Origin: Scilla litardierei
Lineage: Eukaryota > Streptophyta > Magnoliopsida > Asparagales > Asparagaceae
Assembly (NCBI GenBank): GCA_030789695.1
Contig: CM061139.1
Location: forward strand, 107,916,837 to 107,980,836
DNA length: 64,000 nt
Direction of reading: 5' to 3'
Shown: positions 35,444 through 47,057 of the stretch, piece by piece
Layout of the letters: every line of letters starts with the position of its first letter
Position numbering within the stretch: position 1 is the first letter of the stretch
Position numbers and translations under genes: made by a program
The notes under the pieces: generated by a model
Told to the model about the DNA's origin: nothing
What the model saw: the letters and a program-made list of their open reading frames with translations, nothing else
Databases searched by the model: none

Positions 35444-36346
35444 TGCATCTGGATCGCACCCTCAAATTTGCCATTGAACTAATGCCAAGAGCTCTACCAA
35501 TGTCCAAGGGACCATATCGTTTAGCACCATCTGAGCTAGAAGAATTGCGGGCCCAACTAGATGAGCTTCTGAAGAAGGGATGGATATGACCCAGTGTATC
35601 CCCCTGGGGATCTACTATATTGCTGGTGAAGAAGAAATCCGGATCCCTTCGTAAGTACGTTGACTATCGTGAGCTGAACAAAGTCATCGTGAAGAATAAG
35701 TACTCTCTGCCGTGCATTGACGATCTTTTCGATCAACTCGGGGGGTCTAGCGTCTATTCAAAGCTAGATCTGAGGCCAGGATACCATCAAGTGAAGATGA
35801 AAGACGATGATGTTTCCAAGACTATATTCAGGACCAGACACAGACATTATGAGTACTTAGTAATGCCGTTTGGTGTGACCAATGCACCCACGGTATTTAT
35901 GAGTCTCATGACCAAGTATTGTATGAATACTTGGACAAGTTCGTAGTAGTCTACATTGACAACATTCTCATCTACTCGAAGAATGCAGTAGTGCATACAG
36001 ATCATCTCAGGAAGGTTCTAGAGACCCTGAGAAGACACCAGCTTTATGCCAAACTTAGTAAGTGCGAGTTCTGGCTAAACGAGGTGGCGTTCCTAGGTCA
36101 CGTGATGTCTGGAGAAGGGATTACTGTTGATCTTTAAAAAGTAGCAGCTGTTCAAAACTAGCCAGTCCTCCGAACGGTGACCGAGATTCGAAGTTTCTTG
36201 GGACTTGCTGGCTACTACCGGAGGTTTATCAAAGACTTCTCAAAGATTGCAGGAGCCATGACGTGATTGAAAAGAATGGATGTGGTATTTATTTGGTCGA
36301 CAACATGTGAGGATGCCTTCCAGGAGCTGAAGAAGAGGTTGCTGAG
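35444..36346 (+). pseudogene. Gypsy A reverse transcriptase, start of RNase H
   Basis: LDRTLKFAIELMPRA and GPYRLAPSELEELRAQL, then a stop at 35588-35590, [61 protein letters not shown], a frameshift near 35915, then [17 protein letters not shown]. The catalytic Y/F-I-D-D motif reads YIDN, so the second aspartate is gone. Then [17 protein letters not shown], a stop, and EIRSFLGLAGYYRRFIKDFS, ending at ELKKRLLS where copia B1 enters. Enzymatically dead on three counts. Confidence 0.85.
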
Positions 36347-36774
36347 TATTGGTGTTTCATACCAATGTTATTTTGATGATGATCACAATATTATGTTGTT
36401 GCTAATGACTCTCTTATCTTAGTCTCTTAGTTACATTTCAAGTATATCATTTTTGGAGACTAAACACTTGGTGCAAGGATGAACATCAAGTGGAGAGGGG
36501 CCAACTTTGGACTCAAGGGGTGCCAATGCTTGTAGATGATGTGGAGCATCAAGGCATCAATATTGAAGCTATAGACTCTTTGGAAAGCATTGTAATCCAT
36601 GTAATTTCATTTATTACTTTCTCTCTTTTTTGAGTCTAGGTTTTATGTAATGCCTTGATAGATGGTCTACTCATTCATGCATATGCATTTAACCATCTTA
36701 GTGAGCCTTAGGTTTATCATAGAATCCAACCCAATAGGCTCATCTTGACCAAAGACTCATTTGGAGTCTCTGGC

Positions 36775-36900
36775 TCTCCAACAGTCGCCTGATGAAGGTT
36801 TTTCAATCGACTGGATGATTTCCAGTCGCCTTTCAAGCCTTCTACAGTTGATTGTGGTGCACTGCTCAAGTCATCTTTTGATTGACTCATACTTGAGATT
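36775..36900. repeat. CAGTCGACTG-type palindrome array, upstream half
   Basis: CAGTCGCCTG, CAATCGACTG, CAGTCGCCTT and CAGTTGATTG recur every 20-40 bp. The array continues after the LARD at 45790-46180. Confidence 0.7.
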
Positions 36901-36907
36901 TTGGAAC

Positions 36908-39539
36908 TGTCACGATCGCTTTTCGATCGAACGTTTTACGTGCGCGTCCTTTTGTTCATACGTGTATTTATTTTGACCTTTTCTTGTATCCGAACCGTAT
37001 GTTGAGATATGCCGTTGTGACCCTCTGGAAGAATATTTATTTGTGGAATTATCTTGGAACGTCATTTCACGGGTCGTTCTCCCACAAAATAACTTTGTTT
37101 GAGAGGTGTCACAGTTTTCACTTTTGTCGTTAGACTTCCGTCGCCCTAGCCGTGATCGATCTTCTTAGTTTTGATTTTCTCGTCGACACGGTCGCTCCGG
37201 TATTTTTCTCATAATTATCAGGCTCCGTTTGACCCGCTTTTACACTAATTTCCCAATCAAACTCTATTAAATCCTAAGTTTCATATGATTTAATCCCTAA
37301 GCTAGGCTCACCTTATTTTTCCCTTATCTGTACCCTGCTCGCACACACACACACACTCTCTCTCTTCCCTTACCCCCAAACTACCCAAACCCCAAGTTAT
37401 ATAGCAATAGTAATCTCATCCTTACGTATCAAACCAAAAATCTGGTTTTAGCTATTCATACCCTTAAGTCCACTCAATCCTTCTTCTCTCTCTCTTCTAA
37501 CCCCTTAATTGCACTCCCCAAACCAACCCTACTTAGAAAATGACATCCTATTTAAACCTAGCAGCCCTAGGGCTTGGGATTCATCAAGACTTCACCCTTG
37601 CACCGCCATCGCGCAACATTCAAACTCTCGTTTCCCTCCGACCAACCCTCGATGGCGCCGCCCTGTACCCCCGCCAAAAAACCGCTCCTGTGCTCTGCTA
37701 GGCCCGATCAGCAGCAGCAGCCGCCGGTCTAGGCGTTGCAGGCCACTCTTCGCGCAACAGCCCCCTCCGACGTTTCTCCAGCCCTTCCCCTGCCGAAAAA
37801 CTGCCAGCAGCAGCGCCAGGCGCTGTCAACAGCGCTGCCCAGGTGCTGACAGTAGCGCCGTCGGGCCCGACAATGGCAGCGACCCCCCTCGCGCGGCAGC
37901 GATGCATGGCAGCCCCCGGGCTATTGACGACCATCCCTCGCGTCGCTTCGACCACCTTCAGCCTCTGTCCGCCGCTGATGTTTCGCGACAACCACCCGAT
38001 AGCCGTATGGGATCTCCTATCAACGGTTAGTATATGTTTACTATATAGATTAGTTTGCTAATAGATGTGAACGGTATATTAACTTAGTTAGCATGCTAGT
38101 AATATTATATTATGTTATGAACCCCACCCCAGGATAGAAAACCTAATAAAATTGGATCACTAGATGTCTTCAGGATTGCTGAATAATCTAGTTCCGTCGT
38201 ATGAACCTAATTCGAACAGAGAATCGGACGTTCCGTACCGTTCGTGCTACCGGAATCCAACCCCCTAACATTGCTACCCGACGTCAGAGTAGCTCTCGCG
38301 TCGTGTTGAGGCTGGACTACGTTGTGAGCACATAGGTAGTTATTGGAATCTGGTTGATCGTGGCTTCAGCGTAATTGTTCAGGCAAATGATACTTGCCAG
38401 TAATTGTTTAGGCCACGTTTTAGGCCAATTGTGTAGTAGCGTAAAAGAGCCTAGGCGATGAAATGATAGTCGCCTAGACGCCCTTACCAGATCTAGCTTG
38501 ACAACGAAGCTATATCCGACACTTTTATCATGCTTTCATTCATACTGCCATGTCACGTTTAAATTCAATTAACGGTACGCACTTAACTGCTCATTGCCAT
38601 GTCATGTCATGCATCAAAATGTTTCATCGTGATTGCGTAGCACACGCTACAAAAATTGTAACTATTGAGGCTAGGCACCTGCTTTACTGGCACAACCCAA
38701 TGCCATATTTAAAAACACTTCCTGGCTCGTGATCCAGAAGCGAGCGCAATGTTGTTGGGAAACCAAAGCTCAATACATGTTGAGGGGTAGGGTTAAGCTA
38801 TCATGCAGCGTAGAAGGATGCCTGATCCGCACCTTCAGATGTAAGGAGTAAACCCTGTGCACAATGTGAAAAGATAGTGATCGTGATTCGTGAAATAGTG
38901 TTTTTCGTTGTTTCTACTACAATGTGCATGCTTATTCATCATGTCATTCTAATTGTTGCATACTTTTAATGTCATGTCATGTCATTACATTAGAACTGCT
39001 AGTCGCTTTATCTTTATTTGTATCCTTGCACAAAAGTTCTCCGTTTTCTTTTGGGAGACTTTTGCTGACATGTGCCATTTTCTCTTTGGGTGTTACATGT
39101 CAGGTTTGAGCCTGAGTTAGTTGCGGAGGACGACAGCTTGCTGATGTCCAGTTTGAGGTCACTGGAGTTCTACCCTTAGTCGCAGCAGGAGGTTTTCTTT
39201 TTAGCTGTTGTTTATTTTTAGTAGCTGCTGTTAGGTTGTTCGGTGCGTAGCACCATTTCTTGTTGTAGTTTCGACCATATTTAGGCCTTATTACTTTCAG
39301 ACTCTGTACTCTTTTTATGACTATAACTATGTAATGTTTGGAATAAAAATCTGTGGATGTTGAATGTTGGGTACTTTTTTATTGTCTAACCCTCATTTTT
39401 ATTGTTGTTTCTCGTGATGCAAAGAACCTGATAATGGATTAAATTTACCAGATGCTTATCAGATTGTAGTTTCACAGCTCCAAGTCTGAGCGGACTTATT
39501 CATGTCTCGCCTTCCATACTTGGGAAGCGGGACATGACA
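36908..39539 (+). repeat. LARD 5' LTR
   Basis: 2632 bp. Contains a CT-rich leader, a GC-rich block (37600-37990), the stem-loop set (38382-38745) and a poly(A)-signal-like AATAAAA near 39342. Confidence 0.85.
38382..38745 (+). other. Conserved stem-loop set, LARD 5' LTR copy
   Basis: H1 38382-38398 (GGCAAAT/ACTTGCC, one mismatch). H2 38451-38477 (CTAGGCGA/TCGCCTAG, loop TGAAATGATAG, outer GCGT/ACGC). H3 38490-38516 (GATCTAGCTT/AAGCTATATC, one mismatch, loop GACAACG). H4 38637-38650 (GTAGC/GCTAC). H5 38722-38745 (CTGG/CCAG, CTCG/CGAG). The H2 stem differs from S1 on both sides, yet the loop is identical. Confidence 0.75.
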
Positions 39540-40662
39540 GGTTTTAGTGGTGGCCCATGCAGGTCATCTTTGCATCTGTGAAATATCGGAACAAAAATAA
39601 TGATAACAACATCCATTTAAATATTCAGAACATTCAAGTCATGAATTGAGTCTAATCTGAAGGCTTTTTCCTATCTTAGATGGTAGGAAGACTTAGATAG
39701 ACGTCCAGGTTTGATAGTCAGGTGCCTTTGTCAAGATTTAGTTGTACTCGTCTTAGGTTGCCTTAGTAGTCTCTCACCTAGCCATGACCATATTAGATTT
39801 ATAGAGCTTTTCCTTTTAGTCGTTCGTTGAGCCCATCAATTTCGGGCACAACAGAACATAATCTTGTTACTCTTAGGACCCTTCCCTGAGATCCTTATTA
39901 CAGTATAGTTCATTAGAAAGTCTTAGTGATAAGTTCCTTCTAATCCTTAGTTGGCCCGGTAATTAGAACCCCTGATTCTAACATTTTCCCGATCCTTACA
40001 CTTCTGTGTTATCGACCGTAGAATCCCATCGTAGCTTTTCATGAATCATATCCTATGTGTATTCACCGTGCGATCATACTCTTTGCCCTCGAATCACGTG
40101 ATCGCCTCATGACGATTATCGTAATTTTTGAATCTTCTCTATTGCAAATCCTGAGTTCTTTGGAAGTATTTTCGAAAATTCCTTATTAAATTCTTCGCTC
40201 AGTTTAACTTCTTGAAAACCCCTTCTTATATATATATTTAAATTCCTTGCTTTTCGGTTGAGTTAAAATTCTTTTTAGATTTTGGAGTCTTTTTGGTCGT
40301 AATTTTTAATTACTATCTCCTAACCATTTCCTAACCTATATCGTTCGTATTTCTGTTTTAAAACTTTATTACCATTTTGATAATTCAATATATCATTCCT
40401 TCCTTTCTATACTACTAAGTTTATTATTTTAACCACTTACCGTACATGCTTTTTAGAATATTTTTCTAAGCTAAATAGAACCTCAATATTTTATATGTAT
40501 CAGTTCTAAGTTCATCGTACTCATACTTCAAAAAAATCTTTGTATAAATCTATTTTCTTTTGCAATTTAAGCACTACTCACCCTACTCTTTATTTCTTTG
40601 TCTAATACTTTTCTGTGTTTTAAAATTTTACCGTATGCCCACTGTTTCTACATATTGTATAA

Positions 40663-40731
<69 letters not shown>

Positions 40732-41074
40732 CAAATATTTCGCACCGTGCGAAAATGTTTTTATCTTTTTTTTTGAAATTTTTTTTTTCAAAAATTCTTT
40801 TTTCCACCCTCATTATATGTTGTTATACCCCCCTCAAAAAATAATGGTTGAGAAATAATGTCATTTGGCCTTCGATCAAGCCATTTCATCAAATTCACAC
40901 GTTTTGAGACCGTTAAATTTGTAACGGGTGGATGGGTGCTCTAATCCCCAACGGGTTCACCCATTATTTTCCCTGGGGTATATAATTGTATGGATTAAAC
41001 ATCTAAAAAAGAATTTTTGAAAAAAAAAATTTCAAAAAAAAGATAAAATTCTTTTCGCACCGTGCGAAAAGCCC

Positions 41075-41130
<56 letters not shown>

Positions 41131-43170
41131 ATCATATTTCCACACGTCTCTCTTTCGTCTATTTAATTATTTAGACCAATATTTTGTTCCACTCAACCAT
41201 CTACCTCCTTATCCTCACTTTATCTGAACTCGTTCCTTCCGATCTTGTTTCGTTACGCTTTTGCTTCGGTTTCCTTTCTATCGTTTAGCCATTAGTGCTT
41301 GTAGTTGCCTGTGTCAACTCTAGCTTAGTAGTGGACCCATCAGTTTTTGTGATGTCGTGGTGGTGCATGTAATAGGTAGAGTATGTGGACTTGTATGAGT
41401 GTGCTACCCTTAGGATATTAATGATTGTCTCTTGTGTTATGTATGTATACTCAATGTTATTCGTGATATATGTATGAAGTTGTATGAATGATGGTATTTA
41501 TATGTGCGGATAGCTATACCACTTTAGGGATGTCTGTGAATATTAGATTTAGTGTTGGAATATCTACTAGTGGGCTATGTAGGTTGAAGATACTTGTAAA
41601 TGCTTAATATATATATTAGTAAGTCATGTGCATGTTAGGTGTAATGATAATAGGTGTACTTATAGTTAAGTGTGTAGGCCTATTATATGACCTATATGTT
41701 AGTACGTGTGAGTGTGTGCTCACACGTAGATAGGTACTGTGCTTAGTCGTAAGTAGATATGTATTTGCTGCATGAATATGTGTGATATACGTATGGTAAT
41801 ATGATTATAATTTGTTTTGGTATTGCTTGCCTTTATGGGATGTTGCGTGTGTACGTGTATACCATGAGGTAAACACGATTATTGTATTTCGTGACTATGT
41901 ATGGATAGGTATATGTAGTAGTGTATTGATTATATTTAATATTTCTATAGCGTGAATATATTACACGTATGTGACTATACGATGAATACATGTATTTGGG
42001 AGTGTATTGTACACGTGTGCTGATATTTGTAATACTATTATGAGGTGTAAATTGATTGCATTATGTGGGCTTTACTTGACTAAATATAGTGATTGATATT
42101 ATCGTATGTGTGTGGTTACGTTGGTATATGTATATATATTGGAGTGGTATTGGTATAGGTATAGATACCGTGTTATGTATATAGAGTATTCTGATATGGG
42201 TTTTGGAGTCTCACTCAAGCATGAGTGGGTATACTCTAAGTATATTGTTACATATGTTTGTGGTTTGCGTATAGTACTGTGAATATGGTAATGGATGATG
42301 TATGTATTAGTGATAAGATTGGTTGTGTCTGGTTGTGTTACACACATGATTGTGGGAGGGGGGATATGCCAGTATATAGTTATAGGTGTTGGTCTTGTGG
42401 TATAGTTATTTACTAAGGACTTACATGTTGAATCTATATGTGCTAGCTAAACTAGGTGTGTAGTTGTGCTAAGTATATAGTGGTATGAGTGGTATGTATG
42501 AATGTTATATTAGCGTGTGTGGGGATGCACCATGCATGGGTAAGTATGTGCTTAGTTATAGGTATTGGTGATTATGGTATGTGTGGTGTGCCTTGAAAAT
42601 AGTTATAGGACTGTATGTGATGTGAATATATGGTGAAGCATCTGCGTGCATTTGAATACCTATATATTTGTGAAATTATGGTAGTGGTGAATGTATATTA
42701 GATATAATAACCATGATTTAATATTGTGTGGTGTGATTACATGTGTTGATATGTTTGGTGTTGGATGTATACTAGGAGATGTAGGGAGTAGTATATCCAT
42801 GTTTGTTTGTACATAGGTAGTTATCTATATGTGAAGAATTACGATTGTATTTGCTAGTGTGAAACTACTTTATATAAGTATGTGTACATTGGTTGTGATA
42901 TTGTGTGATAGCTATATAAGGGATGTACGTGACTATATGAATGATTGAAGTACGTGTATGAATTTGATTGCCTATGATAGTATAAGTTTAGAATGTACAT
43001 ATATATATATACATGTTTGTAGTATTAATGTTTGATTATCTAGTGCATATATAAGCACTTGTAGTGACTATACCTGGTTTGAATTACAGTGTGATGTGAT
43101 TGGGGTAGCTACTATACTGGCTAGATATATATTTTTTCAGTCAGAAAGTCCGAGGACGGAATTTATTCTA
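39540..43170 (+). other. LARD interior, non-coding
   Basis: A primer-site-like TGGTGGCCCATGCAGGTC lies a few bases after the LTR, as in gypsy A. Then AT-rich DNA, MITE 2 at 40664-41128, then long GT/TA-rich low-complexity DNA (41330-43140) full of TGTGTATG-type words. No frame above about 100 residues and no pol motif. Confidence 0.75.
40664..41128. mobile_element. Foldback MITE 2 inside a (TA)n tract
   Basis: (TA)n at 40664-40728 and 41078-41128 flank an element of about 350 bp. Its arms (about 40741-40803 and 41007-41075) are inverted copies containing the self-complementary word CGCACCGTGCG, then AAAATTCTTTTTT and matching A-runs. The frames with IYIYIY are microsatellite translation. Confidence 0.8.
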
Positions 43171-43182
43171 AGGTGGGTAGGA
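43171..43182 (+). other. LARD polypurine tract
   Basis: AGGTGGGTAGGA directly before the right LTR. Confidence 0.8.
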
Positions 43183-45783
43183 TGTCACGGTCGCTTTTCG
43201 ATCGAACATTTTACATACGCGTCCTTTTGTTCGTATGCGTATTTATTTTGACCTCTTCTTGTATCCGAACCGTATGATGTGATATGCCATTGTGACTCTT
43301 TGGAAGAGTACTTATTTGTGGAATTATTTTGAAACGTCATTTCACGGGTTGTTCTCCCACAAAATAACTTTGTTTGAGAGGTGTCGCAGTTTTCACTTTT
43401 GTCGTTAGACCTTTTTATTTTTATTTCTGTTTTCCGTCGCCCTAGCCATGACCGATCTTCTTAGTTTCGATTCTCTCATCGACACGGTCGCCCTAGCCAT
43501 GACCGATCCTAAGTTTCATATGATTTAATCCCTAAGCTAGGCTCACCTTATTTTTCCCTTATCTGTACGCTGCTCACACATACACTCTCTCTCTTCCCTT
43601 ACCCCCAAACTATCCAAACCCCAAGTTATATAGCAATAGGAATCTAATCCTTACTTATCAAACCAAAAATCTGATTTTAGCTATTCATACCCTTAAGTCC
43701 ACTCAATCCTTCTTCTCTCTCTCTTCTAACCCCTTAATTGCACTCCCCAAACCAACCCTACTTAGCAAATGACATCCTATTTCAACCGAGCAGCCCTAGG
43801 GCTTGGGATTCATCGTGACTTCACCCTTGCGGCGTCATCGCGCAACATTCAAACTCTTTTCCCTCCGACCAACCCTCGGTGGCGCCACCCTGTACCCCGT
43901 CGGAAAACCGCCCCTGTGTTCTGCCAGGCCTGATCAGCAGCAGCAGTAGCCGGTCTGGGCGTTGCAGGCCACTCTTCGCGCAACAGCCCCCTCCGACGTT
44001 TCTCTGGCCCTTTCCCTTCCGAAAAACTGCCAGCAGCAGCGCTAGGCGCTGTCAACAGCGCTGCCCAGGCGCTGACAGCAGCGCTGCCGGGCCTGACAAC
44101 GGCAGCGACCTCCCCCGCGCAGCAGCGACGCACGGCAGCCCCCGGGCTGTTGACGGCCATCCCTCACGTCGCTTCGACCACCTTCAGCCTCTGTCCACCG
44201 CTGACATTGTGCGACAACCACCCGATAGCCGTAGGGGCTCTCCTATCAACGGTTAGTATACGTTTACTATATAGATCAGTTTGCTAATAGATGTGAACGG
44301 TATATTAACTTAGTTAGCATGCTAGTAATATTATATTATGTTATGAACCCCACCCCAGGATAGAAAACCTAATAAAATTGGATCACTAGACGTCTTCAGG
44401 ATTGCTGAATAATCTAGTTCCGTCGTATGAACCTAATTCGAATATGTGTTTGATCGAACAGAGAACCGAACGTTTCGTACCGTTTGCGCTACCAGAATAC
44501 AACCCCCTGACATTGCTACCTGACGTCAGAGTAGCTCTCGCGTCGTATTGAGGCTGGACTGCGTTGTGAGCACATAGGTAGTTATTGGACTCTGGTTGAT
44601 CGTGACTTCAACGTAATTGTTCAGGCAAGTGATACTTGCCAGTAATTGTTTAGGCCACGTTTTAGGCCAATTGTGTAGTAGTGTAAAAGAGACTAGGCGA
44701 TGAAATGATAGTCGCCTAGACGCCCTTACCAGATCTAGCTTGACAACGAAGCTATATCCGACACTTTTATCATGCTTTCATTCATGCTGCCATGTCACGT
44801 ATAAATTCAATTAATGGTACACACTTAACTGCTCATTGCCATGTCATGTCATGCATCAAAATGTTTCGTCGTGATTGCGTAGCACACGCTACAAAAATTA
44901 TAACTATTGAGGCTAGGCACCTGCTTTGTGGGCACAACCCTATGCCATATTGAAAAACACTTCCTGGCTCGTGATCCAGAAGCGAGCACAATGTTGTTGG
45001 GAAACCAAAGCTCGATACACGTGGAGGGGTGGGGTTAAGCTATCACGCGGCGTAGAAGGATGCCTGATCCGCACCTTCAGCTGTAAGGAGTAAACCCTGT
45101 GCACAATGTGAAAAGATAGTGATCGTGATTCGTGAAATAGTGTTTTTCGTTGTTTCTGCTACGACGTGTATACTTTTTCATCATGTCATTTTAATTGTTG
45201 CATAATTTTAATGTCATGTCATTTCATTATATTAGAACTGCTAGTCGCATTACCTTTATTTGTATCCTTGCACAAAATTTCTCCGTTTTCTTTTGGGAGA
45301 CTTTTGCTGACATGTGCCCTTTTCTCTTTGGGTGTCACATATCAGGTTTGAGCCTGAGTTAGTTGCGGAGGACGACAGCTTGCTGATGTCCAGTTTGAGA
45401 TCACTGGAGTTCTACCCTTGGTCACAGTAGGAGGTTTTCTTTTTAGCCGTTGTTTACTTTTAGTAGCTGCTGTTAGGTTGTTCGGTGCATAGCACCATTT
45501 CTTGTTGTAGTTTCGGCCATGTTTAGGCCTTATTGCTTTCAGACTCTGTACTCTTTTTATGACTATAACTATGTAATGTCTGGAATTAAAATCTGTGGAT
45601 GTTGGATGCTGGATAGTTTTTTATTGTCTAAACCTCATTTTTTATTGTTGTTTCGTCGTGATGCAAAGAACCTGATAATGGATTAAAATTACCAGACGCT
45701 TATCAGACTGTAGCTTCGCAGCTCAAAGTCTGAGCGGACCTATTCACGTCTAGCCTTCCATACTTGGGAAGCGGGGCATGACA
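43183..45783 (+). repeat. LARD 3' LTR
   Basis: 2601 bp, collinear with the 5' LTR but with small indels; for example about 25 bp extra near 43410 and GTGTTTGATCGAACA near 44446. Confidence 0.85.
44624..44987 (+). other. Conserved stem-loop set, LARD 3' LTR copy
   Basis: H1 44624-44640 (GGCAAGT/ACTTGCC, perfect). H2 44693-44719. H3 44732-44758. H4 44879-44892. H5 44964-44987. Same layout as the 5' LTR; H1 is perfect here. Confidence 0.75.
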
Positions 45784-45789
45784 GGAACA

Positions 45790-46180
45790 CTCGAATGACG
45801 GTCAATTTTCAGTTGCCTGTCTTCCAACAGTTTCCTGTGATTTGTTCATCAGTCGAATGTGCGCAACTCGCATTGTCTGGGCTTCATCCCAATTTGCTAG
45901 TCAGTCGACTGGTTCAGTATTTATAGTCCTCTGTCCATTTGACAGTCGCATGTATACTGGCGATCAGTTGCTTGTCTCCCAACAGTGCGAAAGAGTGCAT
46001 CTCTCTGTTTTATTCCATCCCATGCAGCAGTCACCTGCTGAAGGATTTACAGGCGCATGTCCTGTTTATAGTCGACTGTATCGACTTCATCAGTCGACTG
46101 TCGAGGCTCAGATTATAACCGTAGGGAATTATATAGTCATTGGACAGTCGACTGTCATTTATTCATCAGTCGACTGTCGG
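45790..46180. repeat. CAGTCGACTG-type palindrome array, downstream half
   Basis: CAGTTGCCTG, CAGTCGAATG, CAGTCGACTGG, CAGTCGCATG, CAGTCACCTG and four exact AGTCGACTG words lie at 20-40 bp spacing. The array ends 80 bp before the TATA-like box of copia B1. Confidence 0.8.
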
Positions 46181-46539
46181 TGACGTTTTTGCCCAAAATC
46201 TAGCCTTTGCAACCTTTTGTTTTTAGCTGTTTTCTTGGCTTTTGAGAGTTCCTATAGGATTCCTATATATATGAGAGGGCTGAGTTCATTAGATCCTTCT
46301 TGATGCTATTGAAAATCCTTAGAGATTAAATAAGCCAATCTCAAACTCTCTCATTTTCCTCTTAGAGCTATAAATCTCCTTCATACATTGATGTCAAGCT
46401 CAAAGGAAATCATCCAAGTGCTTTCAAGGAAATCTCAACACTTGGAGATCCTCTTCCATGCCTTGCATTAATTTATGAGTATGTTCATCTAAGGCATAGG
46501 TAAGAGTATTTGTTTTACTTGGTGTTTCTTTGCAACACT

Positions 46540-46760
46540 AATTCTCTTTGTGGGAATTAGTCACTCTCTTTGTGGGAGAAATTTCTCTTAGTGGGAATAT
46601 GCTATTCTCTTAGTGAGAATAACTCTCTTTGTGGGAGTTTGGTGTCCTAGTGTAGGTCTAACTCTAATTCTCTGAGTGGGAGTTGGGAATTCTCTAGTGG
46701 AAGTTTGACCTTTGTGTAGGGTTGGTTAGGTCCTTGTGTAGGACAAAATCCTTTTGGTGA
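46540..46760 (+). repeat. CTCTTTGTGGGAG repeats in the copia B1 LTR
   Basis: About ten variants of (A)TTCTCTTTGTGGGAG and CCTTGTGTAGG lie in close tandem. B2 has the reverse-complement array (CTCACACAGAGAG, CTACACAAGG) at 53260-53600. Confidence 0.8.
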
Positions 46761-47023
46761 GGTATCTCCTTGTGAGATTGTATTCACTTCTCTTTGTAGG
46801 ATTTAAAGTGAATATTGGTGTGGCTGGACATACCCAAGTTTTGGGGAACTAGGGTATATTCTTGTGTTTGCGTTTGAGTTGATTATGGTGATTAATTCCT
46901 CTTGCATTTATTATTCCGCATTTGCAAGTTTAATTTTAATTACACAATTTATTGCAATTACACTATTCACCCCCCTCTAGTATGTTGTTGTTAGTATTGC
47001 AAGGGTAAGGCGATCCTTACAAT

Positions 47024-47038
47024 TGGTATCAGAGCGAG
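47024..47038 (+). other. Copia B1 primer binding site
   Basis: TGGTATCAGAGCGAG, the complement of the plant initiator-Met tRNA 3' end, lies 2 bp after the LTR end. Confidence 0.9.
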
Positions 47039-47057
47039 ATTATAGCATACTGCAACG

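Larger units (their letters stand above)
27579..36346 (+). mobile_element. Gypsy element A, 5' part, with nested insertions
   Basis: Order: LTR, primer-site region, gag with zinc knuckles, protease, RT. That gene order and the RT type place it in Ty3/gypsy, with gag similar to the Del/Tekay chromovirus group. It is interrupted by solo LTRs at 31409-33149 and 33375-35443 and cut off at 36346 by copia B1. The rest (RNase H, integrase, 3' LTR) is not found in the window. Several stops and a frameshift show it is dead. Confidence 0.85.
36908..45783 (+). mobile_element. LARD: gypsy-type element with no genes
   Basis: Two 2.6 kb LTRs (36908-39539 and 43183-45783) start TGTCACG and end CATGACA. The target duplication GGAAC is perfect (36903-36907 and 45784-45788). 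A primer-site region follows the left LTR and a polypurine tract precedes the right one. The 3.6 kb interior has no coding frame, so it is a large retrotransposon derivative that would move with borrowed enzymes. The GC-rich frames at 37509-38061 and 43849-44256 lie in the LTRs and are not genes. It disrupts the copia B1 LTR and itself contains MITE 2. Confidence 0.9.
36347..47021 (+). mobile_element. Copia B1 5' LTR, split by the LARD
   Basis: It begins TATTGGTGTTTCATACC (the canonical TG appears mutated) inside gypsy A RNase H, runs to 36907, and resumes at 45789 after the LARD, ending CCTTACA at 47021. The joined LTR length is about 1.8 kb. A TATA-like CCTATATATATGAG lies at 46262-46275. 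The primer site follows. B2 (53045-53672, minus) is the U5 side of a sister LTR. Confidence 0.8.

Noticed and set aside
37509..38061. A 173-residue frame and its antisense partner
   Set aside because: Both lie in the LARD 5' LTR; the second LTR breaks the frame differently (43849-44256). No family resemblance.
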